Shown here: positions 16,597 to 25,567 of the stretch, piece by piece
How the letters are laid out: each line of letters begins with the position of its first letter
Numbering within the stretch: position 1 is the first letter of the stretch
Origin: CAZRIE01 sp964600075
GTDB lineage: Bacteria; Bacteroidota; Bacteroidia; Flavobacteriales; Flavobacteriaceae
Reading direction: 5' to 3'
Length of the DNA stretch: 38,121 bases
Assembly (NCBI GenBank): GCA_964600075.1
Contig: CAZRIE010000033.1
Location: 1-38,121, forward strand
Notes under the pieces: generated by a model
Database searches by the model: none
What the model saw: only the letters and a program-made list of their open reading frames with translations
Told to the model about the DNA's origin: nothing
Made by a program: the position numbers and the translations under genes

Positions 16597-19374
16597 ATGA
16601 AACAATCACTACTACCATTTTTCCTGCTGGTTTCTTTTGCGTTACAACTACAGGCCCAAGATTTAGATTTTAAGCAAACGAAGTTGATATTCCGCATGAA
16701 CGCTTTTTGCTCCCCAATGGTCTGACACTTTTGGTACATGAAGACCACAAGGCACCTATAGTAGCCGTAAATGTTTGGTACCACGTGGGTTCGAAGAACG
16801 AAAAAATCGGTAAAAGCTGTTTTGCTCATCTTTTTGAACACTTAATGTTCAATGGCAGCGAGAACTTCAACGATGATTATTTTCAGGCCTTGGAGCGCAT
16901 CGGAGGAACCGACCTGAACGGCACGACCAACACCGTTCGGACCAATTATTTTCAGAACGTTCCGGTTTCTGCCATAGATCAAGTACTTTTTTTATAGTCG
17001 GACAGAATGGGCCATCTGCTTGGGGCTATAGATCAAGCAAAACTAGATGAACAGCGTGGCGTTGTGCAGAACGAAAAAAGACAAAGCGAAAATCAGCCCT
17101 ATGGCAGATAACGAGATCTTTTGAACAAAGCTATGCACTCAAAAGGACATCCGTACTCATGGACGGTCATCGGGGAAATGGAAGATTTGAACGCTGCGTC
17201 ATTAGAAGACGTACAAGAATGGTTCAAATCCTATTACGGTGCTGCCAACGCAGTAATTGGGATTGCGGGCGATATCAATCCACAGGAAGTACACGAAAAG
17301 GTTTTGAAATATTTTGAGGATATTCCTTCAGGCCCAACAATTGCGAGACAAAAAGTTAATATTCCCGTTCATGGGGGAGATACCTATGAAACATATGAAG
17401 ACAGGGTGCCGGAAAGCCTAATTTTATTTGCTTGGAACACCCCCCAATTCGGAAATAAAGAGGATGTTCATTTGGATTTGATATCTGCAATCTTGACTAA
17501 TGGTAAAAATGCTAGACTATACAAAAAGTTGGTCTATGAAGATCAGACCGCTAGCTCTGTAGTTTCTTATCAGAGTTCTATGGAGATATCGAGTACGTTT
17601 ATCACTTGGGTAAATGTAAAGTCGGGACAGGATGCCAATAAGGTACAGGCCGTGTTACAATCGGAAATTGATAAATTGATACAGGAAGGTCCTACTGAAG
17701 CTGAACTGAAACGGGTCAAGGCCGATTATTTTGCAGGCTTTTTAAAAGGTTTGGAGCGAATCGGCGGTTTTGGCGGAGTATCAGACAAATTGGCTTCGAA
17801 TGAAACCTATTTCGGCGATGCCGATTATTACAAAACCGCATTGAAATATATAGAAGATGCTACTATCGAAGACCCTAAAGTCACAGCCCAAAAATGGTTG
17901 ACCCGAGGTAAACATATTTTGGTATGCAACCCTTTCCCAGAATATTCGGTCGAAAAATCTTCGGTCGACCGTTCAAAGTTACCGGAATTGGGAACGCAAA
18001 AGAGTTCAAAATTTCCACAATTGGAGCGGGCAAAATTATCGAATGGTCTGAATATTGTTTTGGCCAAAAGAAAAGGCGTTTCGACAGTCGTAATGAATCT
18101 GATGTTCGATGCCGGGTATAAAACTGACCATGCTGCTAGCCCGGGTACCGCTGCGTTGGCGATGAATTTGATGGATGAGGGGACAAAGGATTTGAACTCT
18201 TTACAAATCAGTGAAAAACTACAGCTTTTGGGTGCTGATCTATACACATTTTCAAATCAGGATAATTCGAACGTATATCTGAATACCTTAAAACCAAGTC
18301 TAGATGCGAGTATAGACCTGTTTGCCAATGTTGTACTCAATCCGTCCTTTCCCCAAAAAGAATTCGACCGTCTGAAAAGCGAGCAGATCAATAATATCAA
18401 AAAGGAAAAATCACAACCTTTTTCAATGGCGTTACGTGTCATGAACAAGTATTTGTATGGTGAAGGTCATATATAGCAACCCATATACAGGCACTGGTTA
18501 CGAGGAAACGGTAGAAAAATTGTCGCGTGAAGATGTGATGAAATTCTATAATACTTGGATTAAACCGAACAATGCCACATTGGTCGTTCCAGGAGATGTT
18601 GAAATGAAAGATTTAAAATCGAAATTAGAGAAGTCATTAGGAAAATGGAAAAAAGCAAATGTGCCATCCATTACTTTTAACGAACCTAAGGTAAATTCAA
18701 AAAATACTTTATATCTCTTAGATAGGCCCGAATCACAACAATCGATAATCATTGCTGGTCATTTGACCGAAAAGTATGGAGATGTTTCTGAGATTACCTT
18801 AGAGCAAATGGTCAGTATTTTGGGTGGTGATTTCACCTCGCGAATAAACATGAACCTCAGGGAAGACAAACACTGGGCCTATGGTGCAGGCGGATTCGTA
18901 TTGGGTGCTAAAGAAGAACGACCTTTTATTGTTTATGCCCCGGTACAGACAGATAAATCAGCAGAATCGGTGACCGAACTAAGAAGGGAAATTAGCGATT
19001 TCGTGAATTACAGGCCGCCAACCAAAGAAGAATTGGATAAAGTAAAAACCAATCAGATTTTGAAGTTGCCTGGCCAGTGGGAGACCAACGCGTCTGTAAA
19101 TGCTTCTTTGGTCAATCTGGTAAAATATGATTTACCTGACGATTACTATCAAAAGTATGATGGTAACGTTCGAAATCTGGCCTTAAAAGACGTGCTTGAA
19201 GTTAGTAAAAAAGTTGTTCGACCCAATGCCATCAATTGGTTTATGGTAGGGGACAGGGCTAAAATTGCCGATAAACTTGATGAACTTGGTTTTGACGCCA
19301 TCATCGAGATTGATGCCGATGGTAACCCACTAAAACCAACTATGAAGAAATCGGATATAGATATCAAGAATTAA
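16597..19374 (+). pseudogene. M16-family zinc peptidase broken by two frameshifts and two stops
   Basis: The intact ancestor would be a two-lobe pitrilysin/M16 peptidase of about 920 aa. A signal peptide is read from ATG 16597 (MKQSLLPFFLLVSFALQ...). The frame shifts near 16680. The catalytic lobe continues as HERFLLPNGLTLLVHED with zinc motif HLFEH. An in-frame TAG at 16995-16997 replaces a codon before SDRMGHLLG. A second stop, TAA, lies at 17109-17111 after NQPYGR, beyond the third zinc ligand region (GVVQNEKRQ). A long open frame (to 18476) then covers the domains up to LYGEGH. A two-base loss near 18470 moves the reading to the frame of YSNPYTGTGYEE, which runs to the natural end at 19374. 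Other positions are also drifting (NTVRTN where relatives usually have NNDRTN). Inferred to be recently inactivated. Confidence 0.88.
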
Positions 19375-19391
19375 TAGGCTGCATTACGCTC

Positions 19392-21803
19392 CTATCTCAA
19401 TTTGGGATAGTTGTCGGGATCACTTTCGTGTATCATGGCATACACTTTCTCGAAAACATCTTCGGCGTTGGGTTTTGAAAAATAATCGCCGTCTGTACCA
19501 TACGCTGGTCTATGGGCCATCGCACTCAATGTCTGTGGTGCACTGTCCAAATAGGTGTAAGCGCCCTGTTTTTCAACGATTTCGGTGAGAATATATGCAG
19601 AACATCCTCCGGGCACGTCTTCATCGATAACGAGCAGGCGATTGGTCTTCTTAACACTTTTCACGGTTTCGTGGTGAATATCGAACGGTAAAAGTGTTTG
19701 TGCATCTATGACCTCTGCGTCGATGCCGACTTCTTTTAGTTCTTCCGCTGCCTGTGAAACAATACGTAATGTAGAACCGTAGGAAACTAAAGTGATATCA
19801 CTCCCTTTTTTAATCGTTTCGACAACGCCGATAGGGATACAGAATTCCCCCAAATTAGAGGGTCTTTCTTCCTTGAGACGGTAACCGTTCAGGCTTTCTA
19901 TAACGAGTGCCGGTTCGTCGCTTTTCATTAAAGTATTGTAAAACCCTGCGGCTTGGGTCATATTTCTTGGGGAGAGAATATACATACCTCTTAACGAATG
20001 GATAAGGGTGCCCATAGGGGAACCCGAATGCCATATGCCTTCAAGTCGATGCCCTCTTGTGCGCACGATTAAAGGAACTTTTTGTTTTCCGAAGGTGCGA
20101 TACCGAAGACAGGCTACATCATCCGTAAGGGTAGCTAGTGCATAAAAAATATAATCAAGATATTGAATTTCGGCAATGGGCCTTAACCCTCTAAGGGCCA
20201 TTCCCGTACCCTGTCCAATTATAGAAGTTTCGCGAATTCCTGTATCGGCGACCCTAAGTTTTCCATATTTTTTTTGGAGACCCTCGAGACCTTGGTTCAC
20301 ATCGCCTATAGCACCGCTGTCTTCCCCGAACACCAAAGCATTGGGATATTTTTCAAAAAGTTTATCAAAATTATCCCTGAGAATAACTCTGCCATCTACT
20401 TTCTCCGATCCCTCACCGTATATTGGTTTGACCTCGGAAATATTAGTAGCTCTATTTGGCCCTTCATTGTATAGACCTGCGCTGTATTTGGGCTGGGTTT
20501 CTGCCAGAAATTTACTTGTCCATAGTAAAAGGTCCTCTTTTTCTGGAAAATTCTCACCCAAAAGATAGCGCAGCCCTTTTCGAGCACTTACGGCCAAATC
20601 TTTTTTTAAGGGTTCTTCATTGGCAATAAGGTCATTTTTAAGCTTGGTTAGAAAGTTTTTGTTCGGGCTTTTAGCGGCTGCTTGATCCAAAAGACCGATC
20701 AACTGCTTTTTTTGTTCTTTATGGGAAGCCAAATATTCAGCCCAAGCTTCTTTTTTAGCGGTACGTACTTCTTTTGATATATTCTTTTCTAAGGATTTTA
20801 ACTCCTCTTCGGTGGTGATTCCAGTTTCCAAGATCCACTCCCTAAAACGCTTGTTGCAATCGTTATCTTTTTCCCATTGCAATCGTTCCTCGCTTTTATA
20901 TCTTTCGTGAGACCCCGATGAGGAATGACCTTGGGGCTGGGTAAGTTCGGTTACATGAATTATCACCGGTATATGTGCTTCCCGGGCAATGTCCGAAGCA
21001 TTTTCATAAGCGTGCATCAGGGCCGTATAGTCCCACCCTTTTACTTTTAGCAATTCATAGCCTTCTTTTTCTTCAGTACGTTTGAAACCGCTGAGCATCT
21101 CGGAGATATCCTCCTTAGTGGTGTGATATTCTGCCGGAACAGAAATACCGTAATCATCATCCCATATACTTACGACCATAGGTACTTGAAGAACACCTCC
21201 TGCATTTATAGTTTCTAGAAACATGCCTTCACTCGTACTGGCATTGCCAATCGTTCCCCACGCAACTTCATCACCATTTTTTGAGAATTTAGAGGCGTCT
21301 ACGTTTTTAAGTTGACGGTACATTTTAGAGGCTTGCGCCAAGCCCAATAATCTGGGCATCTGACCTGCCGTACATGAGATATCGGCACTGCTGTTTTTTT
21401 GTTTGGTCAAATCCTTCCAACTTCCATCCTCATTTAGACTATAGGTCATATAATGAGCAACCATTTGTCGGCCGGCACTCATAGGTTCTTTAGTAATATC
21501 GGTAGTGGCATACAACGCGTGAAAAAGATCTTTGGGTTTTAATAGCCCTAAGGCCAACATAAATGTTTGATCTCTATAGTATCCGCTTCGAAAATCCCCG
21601 TCTTTAAAAGACCGCGCCATCGCCAATTGTGGAAGTTCTTTACCATCGCCGAAAATTCCAAATTTTGCTTTACCCGTCAAAACTTCTTTTCGCCCCATCA
21701 AGCTACAAGTTCTGCTGAGAACTGCAATTTTATAATCGTTCAAGATCTGGATCTTGAAGTCATCAAAAGAAATGTCGTTGCTGGTTTTGGGCGAAATATC
21801 CAT
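19392..21803 (-). CDS. Fused E1 alpha/beta subunit of a 2-oxoacid (branched-chain type) dehydrogenase
   Basis: 803 aa. Residues about 1-350 correspond to E1 alpha, a helical linker spans about 350-440, and residues about 455-803 correspond to E1 beta (VILRDNFDKLFEKYP, FGEDSGAIGDVNQG, DTGIRETSIIGQGTGMA, PLIVRTRGHRLEG, LVSYGSTLRIV, VIDAQTLLPFD). The complex decarboxylates 2-oxoacids with thiamine diphosphate and passes the acyl group to E2 lipoyl domains. The usual GDG...NN cofactor motif is altered to IGNASTSEG ... SIWDDDYGIS (about 185-220). E2 and E3 are not next to it. A good promoter precedes it. Branched-chain specificity is inferred from overall resemblance. Confidence 0.88.
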   Translation of the reverse strand: MDISPKTSNDISFDDFKIQILNDYKIAVLSRTCSLMGRKEVLTGKAKFGIFGDGKELPQLAMARSFKDGDFRSGYYRDQTFMLALGLLKPKDLFHALYATTDITKEPMSAGRQMVAHYMTYSLNEDGSWKDLTKQKNSSADISCTAGQMPRLLGLAQASKMYRQLKNVDASKFSKNGDEVAWGTIGNASTSEGMFLETINAGGVLQVPMVVSIWDDDYGISVPAEYHTTKEDISEMLSGFKRTEEKEGYELLKVKGWDYTALMHAYENASDIAREAHIPVIIHVTELTQPQGHSSSGSHERYKSEERLQWEKDNDCNKRFREWILETGITTEEELKSLEKNISKEVRTAKKEAWAEYLASHKEQKKQLIGLLDQAAAKSPNKNFLTKLKNDLIANEEPLKKDLAVSARKGLRYLLGENFPEKEDLLLWTSKFLAETQPKYSAGLYNEGPNRATNISEVKPIYGEGSEKVDGRVILRDNFDKLFEKYPNALVFGEDSGAIGDVNQGLEGLQKKYGKLRVADTGIRETSIIGQGTGMALRGLRPIAEIQYLDYIFYALATLTDDVACLRYRTFGKQKVPLIVRTRGHRLEGIWHSGSPMGTLIHSLRGMYILSPRNMTQAAGFYNTLMKSDEPALVIESLNGYRLKEERPSNLGEFCIPIGVVETIKKGSDITLVSYGSTLRIVSQAAEELKEVGIDAEVIDAQTLLPFDIHHETVKSVKKTNRLLVIDEDVPGGCSAYILTEIVEKQGAYTYLDSAPQTLSAMAHRPAYGTDGDYFSKPNAEDVFEKVYAMIHESDPDNYPKLR

Positions 21804-21824
21804 TTAGGGCGATTAGTATTTCTA

Positions 21825-21855
21825 CAAAAATAGCAAATGGAAAGCATTTTCACAA
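21825..21855 (-). promoter_or_regulatory. Promoter of the E1 fusion gene
   Basis: On the minus strand TTG (21853-21855) is followed after exactly 20 nt by TATTTTTG (21825-21832). This is a full match to the Bacteroidota -33/-7 pattern. The predicted start site leaves a leader of roughly 15 nt before the ATG at 21803. Confidence 0.6.
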
Positions 21856-21901
21856 TGCTAATTGCACACCGTATTTTTGGAAATAGTTAGAAAAACAGAA
21901 T

Positions 21902-21930
21902 TAAAAACAAGAATTTATCAAATTCTTGTT
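21902..21930 (-). terminator. Intrinsic terminator after the M1-like/barrel gene
   Basis: A perfect 11-bp AT-rich stem (21906-21916 with 21920-21930) and a 3-nt loop, followed on the minus strand by TTTTTAA. It lies 38 nt downstream of the stop codon at 21968 and would end the probable uvrA-LOG-M1 transcript. Confidence 0.6.
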
Positions 21931-21967
21931 AAGAAAGGAATGATTTTTAAGAATTTTTCAAAAGTGA

Positions 21968-24820
21968 CTAAAACCATTTTCGGGTGAATAGGCCGATAAG
22001 CGTATTCGGACTAACCGTAACGATAAAACGGATTTTCTCGCCATAATTGGGTTGTGAGATTTCCCAGCCATTGTTCGAATAAACGGGAAAATATAACTCA
22101 AAATAATCAGTCAATAAATTCAATCGCACACCTGAATCGTAAACAAATTTGCCATTCACTCCCTTGTTCTTAACGTAACCGATATCACCATAAACCTCAA
22201 TCCAGCGCCAAAGATTTACACTTGTATTGACTGTTGCCATCCAATCATTTGCGAAACGGTATTGTTCCGGAAGGAAGGATTTGAAACCTCCTTCTGCAAT
22301 AATAATCTGTTGGCTGTATATACCGGAGTCTTCCGAACGACCTAAATAACCATAGTCGAACAAATAATCTGTAGGTCGATCTAAAGCAAAGCTAAAATAG
22401 TTGGGGTCTGTGTAATCGGTGGTATTGTTTCTAAGGAATTTACCGGCAAAAAAGCGAAAATTGAACTGACGATTGCTTTCGAACAGTTTACGGTACTCTA
22501 GTTCGAAAGCCAATTTAGTAAAATCGCTAGCGTGCTGGGCATCTGCGAACCACGAAACGTAGTTGATGATACCAGGGGTTCTGTTGGTATATCTTGCGTT
22601 CAGTACGCTATAATCAGGAGGAGTCTCAAAATCACCTAAAAACTCGGCCTTATCCCTGAACACATTGACATATCTAAACCTGAGGAATTCTCTTTTGTTC
22701 GATATCAAATTTTCAGGCCGCCAGCCAAAAGTTAATGAGGGGGTAATTGTAGAATAGCGTGAATTTTGTTGAAAATGATAGGTTGACCCACTAAGACCAT
22801 AATTTGCTACATAAAGGCCACTTTTATTTAAGTACTTTCGATAATTTAACCGCCCTGAACCAACAAAAGCCTTTTCGCGAAATGAATAGGAGGGTTTAAA
22901 GTCGTACAGGAACGGCCTTTCTAAAAAGGTCTTATTATAAAATCGCAGTCCGGGCGCCCATCCATCATAAATATTGAAAGTTAAGACGGGAACATAAAAG
23001 ATCTGATTGTAATAGGGGTTTTCAGTATCTCGGAAGAAAGTAAATTTTAATTTTTTGTTCCCTGAAAGAAATCCACCCAAAGATTTCCAATTATCCCTTT
23101 GATTGAATTCCGGTATTTTCTTGTCGTAGTTTAAGACCAACCTCTTTTCACCATTTCTTGGAATTGTAACTATTTTTTCCGTTTCAATATCGGTAAACCA
23201 ATATTTCGATACTACGGAATCGTTCTTCAGGCCAAAAAGCGATATCGGTACATTCGTACCCTTTTTGTTTTTTAAAGTAACCTTGAGGGAATCGTCTGTT
23301 TTCTCTACTTTTTTAATCCTAAAATCAATTTTACGGTCTGTCGATACGTAGTCTTTAAAAAACCAGTTGATATCGATATCTGTCATTCTTTTGAGGATAG
23401 ATTCAAAATCTAAAGTTTTGACGCGGCTTAGTTTATAGTGTTTGTAGAAGGTTTTTATCCCTTCGTCGACCTTATCTTTTCCAATATAACTCGCCAAATA
23501 GGAGAGACCTTGACCTGCCTTGTACTTGTTTGCAATCTTTTGGTTGAACTTGATCAACGAATCGTTCGAAGTACTTAGTGGTTGATCGAGATTTGATCGT
23601 GCCATGAGCATGTACAAAAATGGATACTGTTCATTAAAATCCATTTTAGCCAGATTTAAACTTCGTATACCCCATACTTTTGAAAGTTTTCCCAATAGTT
23701 TTTGATCTGGATAGTATTCTTCAACGTATGCGATCATCAGATAATTTGCTAGTGCGTCGCTTAACCATTGTTCCTTTCTAGGGTCTAGAAACAAGGTTTC
23801 TTCCAATATATTTATCAAAGCGGTTTTTAAGAACTTCATTTCAAATTGAAACTGTTCTTCATATGGTCTAATAAAAGGTGGTAATTGATTAATGCCGTAT
23901 AATGGATTTTTATTGTAGTCTATTTCGCTCACCAACAATTGCGAATGCGGATATTTACCGAGATTTTGTTCGATGAATTCGGTAATTCTGTTTATTGAGA
24001 TCCCACGGGATATTTCACTATACTTTGAAGATTCAATATCGGTGATTACAGTAATTTGCGGCGTGACATGGGTCATAAACCGCTTATCAGGCGTAAGCAC
24101 GATTTCGCAGTTCTTCTGTTGATTGGCGACCAATTGGGCCATTTGGCTATTGGGAAAATTGCTGTTACCCAAGACTCTGAAGTTAGATACCAAATACAAG
24201 TTGGCAGGGTACACAAAATTAACGGTTGTAATGGTAACCCCTGTGTAGAGGTCTTCGAGGTTTTTATTGGAGTATAAATGCCAACTACCATCAAAGTAGG
24301 TTGGGGTCAGGTACCAGTCCTTCAAATAATAATTGTTCCATTTATCATAACCATAAGGAGTAAATTTATTTTCGGGGAGTTTGATTACGTAGGTGAGAAA
24401 GAGCTTGGTCGATTCACCGGGAGCCAAAGGTGAGTTCAGTCTGATTTTAATCAGATCTTCGTCTGTAGTGCGCTCCCAAAATAGGCCACGATACGCATCG
24501 TCTACTGCACTCAGTATATCGGTGTAACCCCGTTCCTCATCTTTTGCCAAATGTAGACTTCTCTTGAATTCTTCGTCAAAACGTTTGGCCAGCCCTGTAT
24601 TTTTGTTGGAGTAGGCATGCGCCCAATCATTAAAATATAAAACATTTAAACTAACATTGGAGGTATTTTGATACGTGAATTCTTGCTGTACACGTATTTC
24701 TTTCGAATCACCATCGAGGTTTGCCGTTAAGGTGTTGGTATGTTGCGCAATGCATGTACCCGTCCCAATGAAAAATAAGATTGTGCCAAGGCAAATCGAT
24801 ATGGGAAACTTTATTTTCAA
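21968..24820 (-). CDS. M1-like (inactive) metallopeptidase fused to an outer-membrane beta-barrel
   Basis: 950 aa. Signal peptide (residues 1-25, ending CIAQ). Residues about 28-500 follow the M1 aminopeptidase layout: beta saddle, then an alpha region with YGINQLPPF. The zinc motif HExxH is missing; the segment reads LINILEETLF (about 335-344), and the usual WLNEGFA is WLSDALA (352-358). Residues about 580-950 alternate hydrophobic and aromatic positions (FYNKTFLERPFLYDF, FELEYRKLF, FELYFPVYS) and end in Trp-Phe, as in outer-membrane barrels. It is probably a barrel with a large periplasmic pseudo-protease domain; the role is unknown. It follows the LOG gene by 9 nt and ends at a terminator. 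Confidence 0.8.
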   Translation of the reverse strand: MKIKFPISICLGTILFFIGTGTCIAQHTNTLTANLDGDSKEIRVQQEFTYQNTSNVSLNVLYFNDWAHAYSNKNTGLAKRFDEEFKRSLHLAKDEERGYTDILSAVDDAYRGLFWERTTDEDLIKIRLNSPLAPGESTKLFLTYVIKLPENKFTPYGYDKWNNYYLKDWYLTPTYFDGSWHLYSNKNLEDLYTGVTITTVNFVYPANLYLVSNFRVLGNSNFPNSQMAQLVANQQKNCEIVLTPDKRFMTHVTPQITVITDIESSKYSEISRGISINRITEFIEQNLGKYPHSQLLVSEIDYNKNPLYGINQLPPFIRPYEEQFQFEMKFLKTALINILEETLFLDPRKEQWLSDALANYLMIAYVEEYYPDQKLLGKLSKVWGIRSLNLAKMDFNEQYPFLYMLMARSNLDQPLSTSNDSLIKFNQKIANKYKAGQGLSYLASYIGKDKVDEGIKTFYKHYKLSRVKTLDFESILKRMTDIDINWFFKDYVSTDRKIDFRIKKVEKTDDSLKVTLKNKKGTNVPISLFGLKNDSVVSKYWFTDIETEKIVTIPRNGEKRLVLNYDKKIPEFNQRDNWKSLGGFLSGNKKLKFTFFRDTENPYYNQIFYVPVLTFNIYDGWAPGLRFYNKTFLERPFLYDFKPSYSFREKAFVGSGRLNYRKYLNKSGLYVANYGLSGSTYHFQQNSRYSTITPSLTFGWRPENLISNKREFLRFRYVNVFRDKAEFLGDFETPPDYSVLNARYTNRTPGIINYVSWFADAQHASDFTKLAFELEYRKLFESNRQFNFRFFAGKFLRNNTTDYTDPNYFSFALDRPTDYLFDYGYLGRSEDSGIYSQQIIIAEGGFKSFLPEQYRFANDWMATVNTSVNLWRWIEVYGDIGYVKNKGVNGKFVYDSGVRLNLLTDYFELYFPVYSNNGWEISQPNYGEKIRFIVTVSPNTLIGLFTRKWF

Positions 24821-24829
24821 AAATGCGAA

Positions 24830-25516
24830 TTAAAAGTTGGGGCTCAAGGTATGACCCTTGTAAAAAGCATCGATGATTTCTACCACCTCTTCTTCGGTAT
24901 CAACGATTTTGATTAGATCTAAATCGTGTGGGCTGACATTCTTCGCCGTTAACATTATATTTTTCACCCAATCAATAAGTCCGGTCCAAAATTCGGTACC
25001 TACCAAAATAATCGGAAATTTCTCTATTTTATTAGTTTGGATGAGTGTAATTGCCTCAAAAAGCTCGTCTAATGTACCAAAGCCACCTGGCATGACGACA
25101 AAACCTTGTGAATATTTTACAAACATCACTTTTCTCACAAAAAAGTAATCAAAATCTATGCTTTTATCGGAGTCGATATAGGGGTTGTCATGCTGTTCAA
25201 ACGGAAGATCTATGTTTAGACCAACCGATGTACCGCCCGCTAGACTGGCACCCTTGTTACCAGCTTCCATAATTCCAGGACCGCCACCTGTAATAATGCC
25301 GTAACCGGCCTCAGCAATACTTTTGGCAATACTTACCGCCAATTCATAATAGGTATCGCCTTCTTTAGTGCGTGCCGATCCGAATATGGAAACACATGGC
25401 CCAATGGTACCCATCTTTTCAAACCCGTTAACGAACTCGCCCATAATCTTGAAAATGGCCCAAGAATCGTTCGTTTTGATCCCGTTCCAGCCTTTGTGAT
25501 GTTGTTCTTTTCTCAT
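24830..25516 (-). CDS. LOG-family protein (nucleoside 5'-monophosphate phosphoribohydrolase type)
   Basis: 228 aa, TIGR00730-like. Signature motifs are GGGPGIMEAGNKGA (residues about 77-90) and PGGFGTLDELFE (about 143-154), which form the AMP-binding site in LOG/YgdH-type enzymes. Such proteins split the N-glycosidic bond of nucleoside monophosphates. The cytokinin-activating reaction known from plants is not implied here. The gene lies 51 nt after uvrA and 9 nt before the M1-like/barrel gene, all on one strand, consistent with one transcript. The segment in front of the start contains a short GC-rich inverted repeat. Confidence 0.88.
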   Translation of the reverse strand: MRKEQHHKGWNGIKTNDSWAIFKIMGEFVNGFEKMGTIGPCVSIFGSARTKEGDTYYELAVSIAKSIAEAGYGIITGGGPGIMEAGNKGASLAGGTSVGLNIDLPFEQHDNPYIDSDKSIDFDYFFVRKVMFVKYSQGFVVMPGGFGTLDELFEAITLIQTNKIEKFPIILVGTEFWTGLIDWVKNIMLTAKNVSPHDLDLIKIVDTEEEVVEIIDAFYKGHTLSPNF

Positions 25517-25541
25517 GATTATAAAGTATCAAGCCGGACTG

Positions 25542-25554
25542 CCTGCTGGGCAGG
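25542..25554. repeat. Short GC-rich inverted repeat
   Basis: CCTGC-TGG-GCAGG sits in the 51-nt gap between uvrA and the LOG gene. It is GC-rich in AT-rich surroundings and resembles the dispersed short palindromes seen in many flavobacterial genomes. Only one copy of this form was noticed in the window. Confidence 0.3.
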
Positions 25555-25567
25555 TTCAGCTGTAAGT

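Noticed and set aside
17121..18476. Treating the long open stretches of the M16 region as separate genes
   Set aside because: The pieces align end to end as one M16 peptidase across stops and frame changes, and the internal starts are only convenient codons within the fold.
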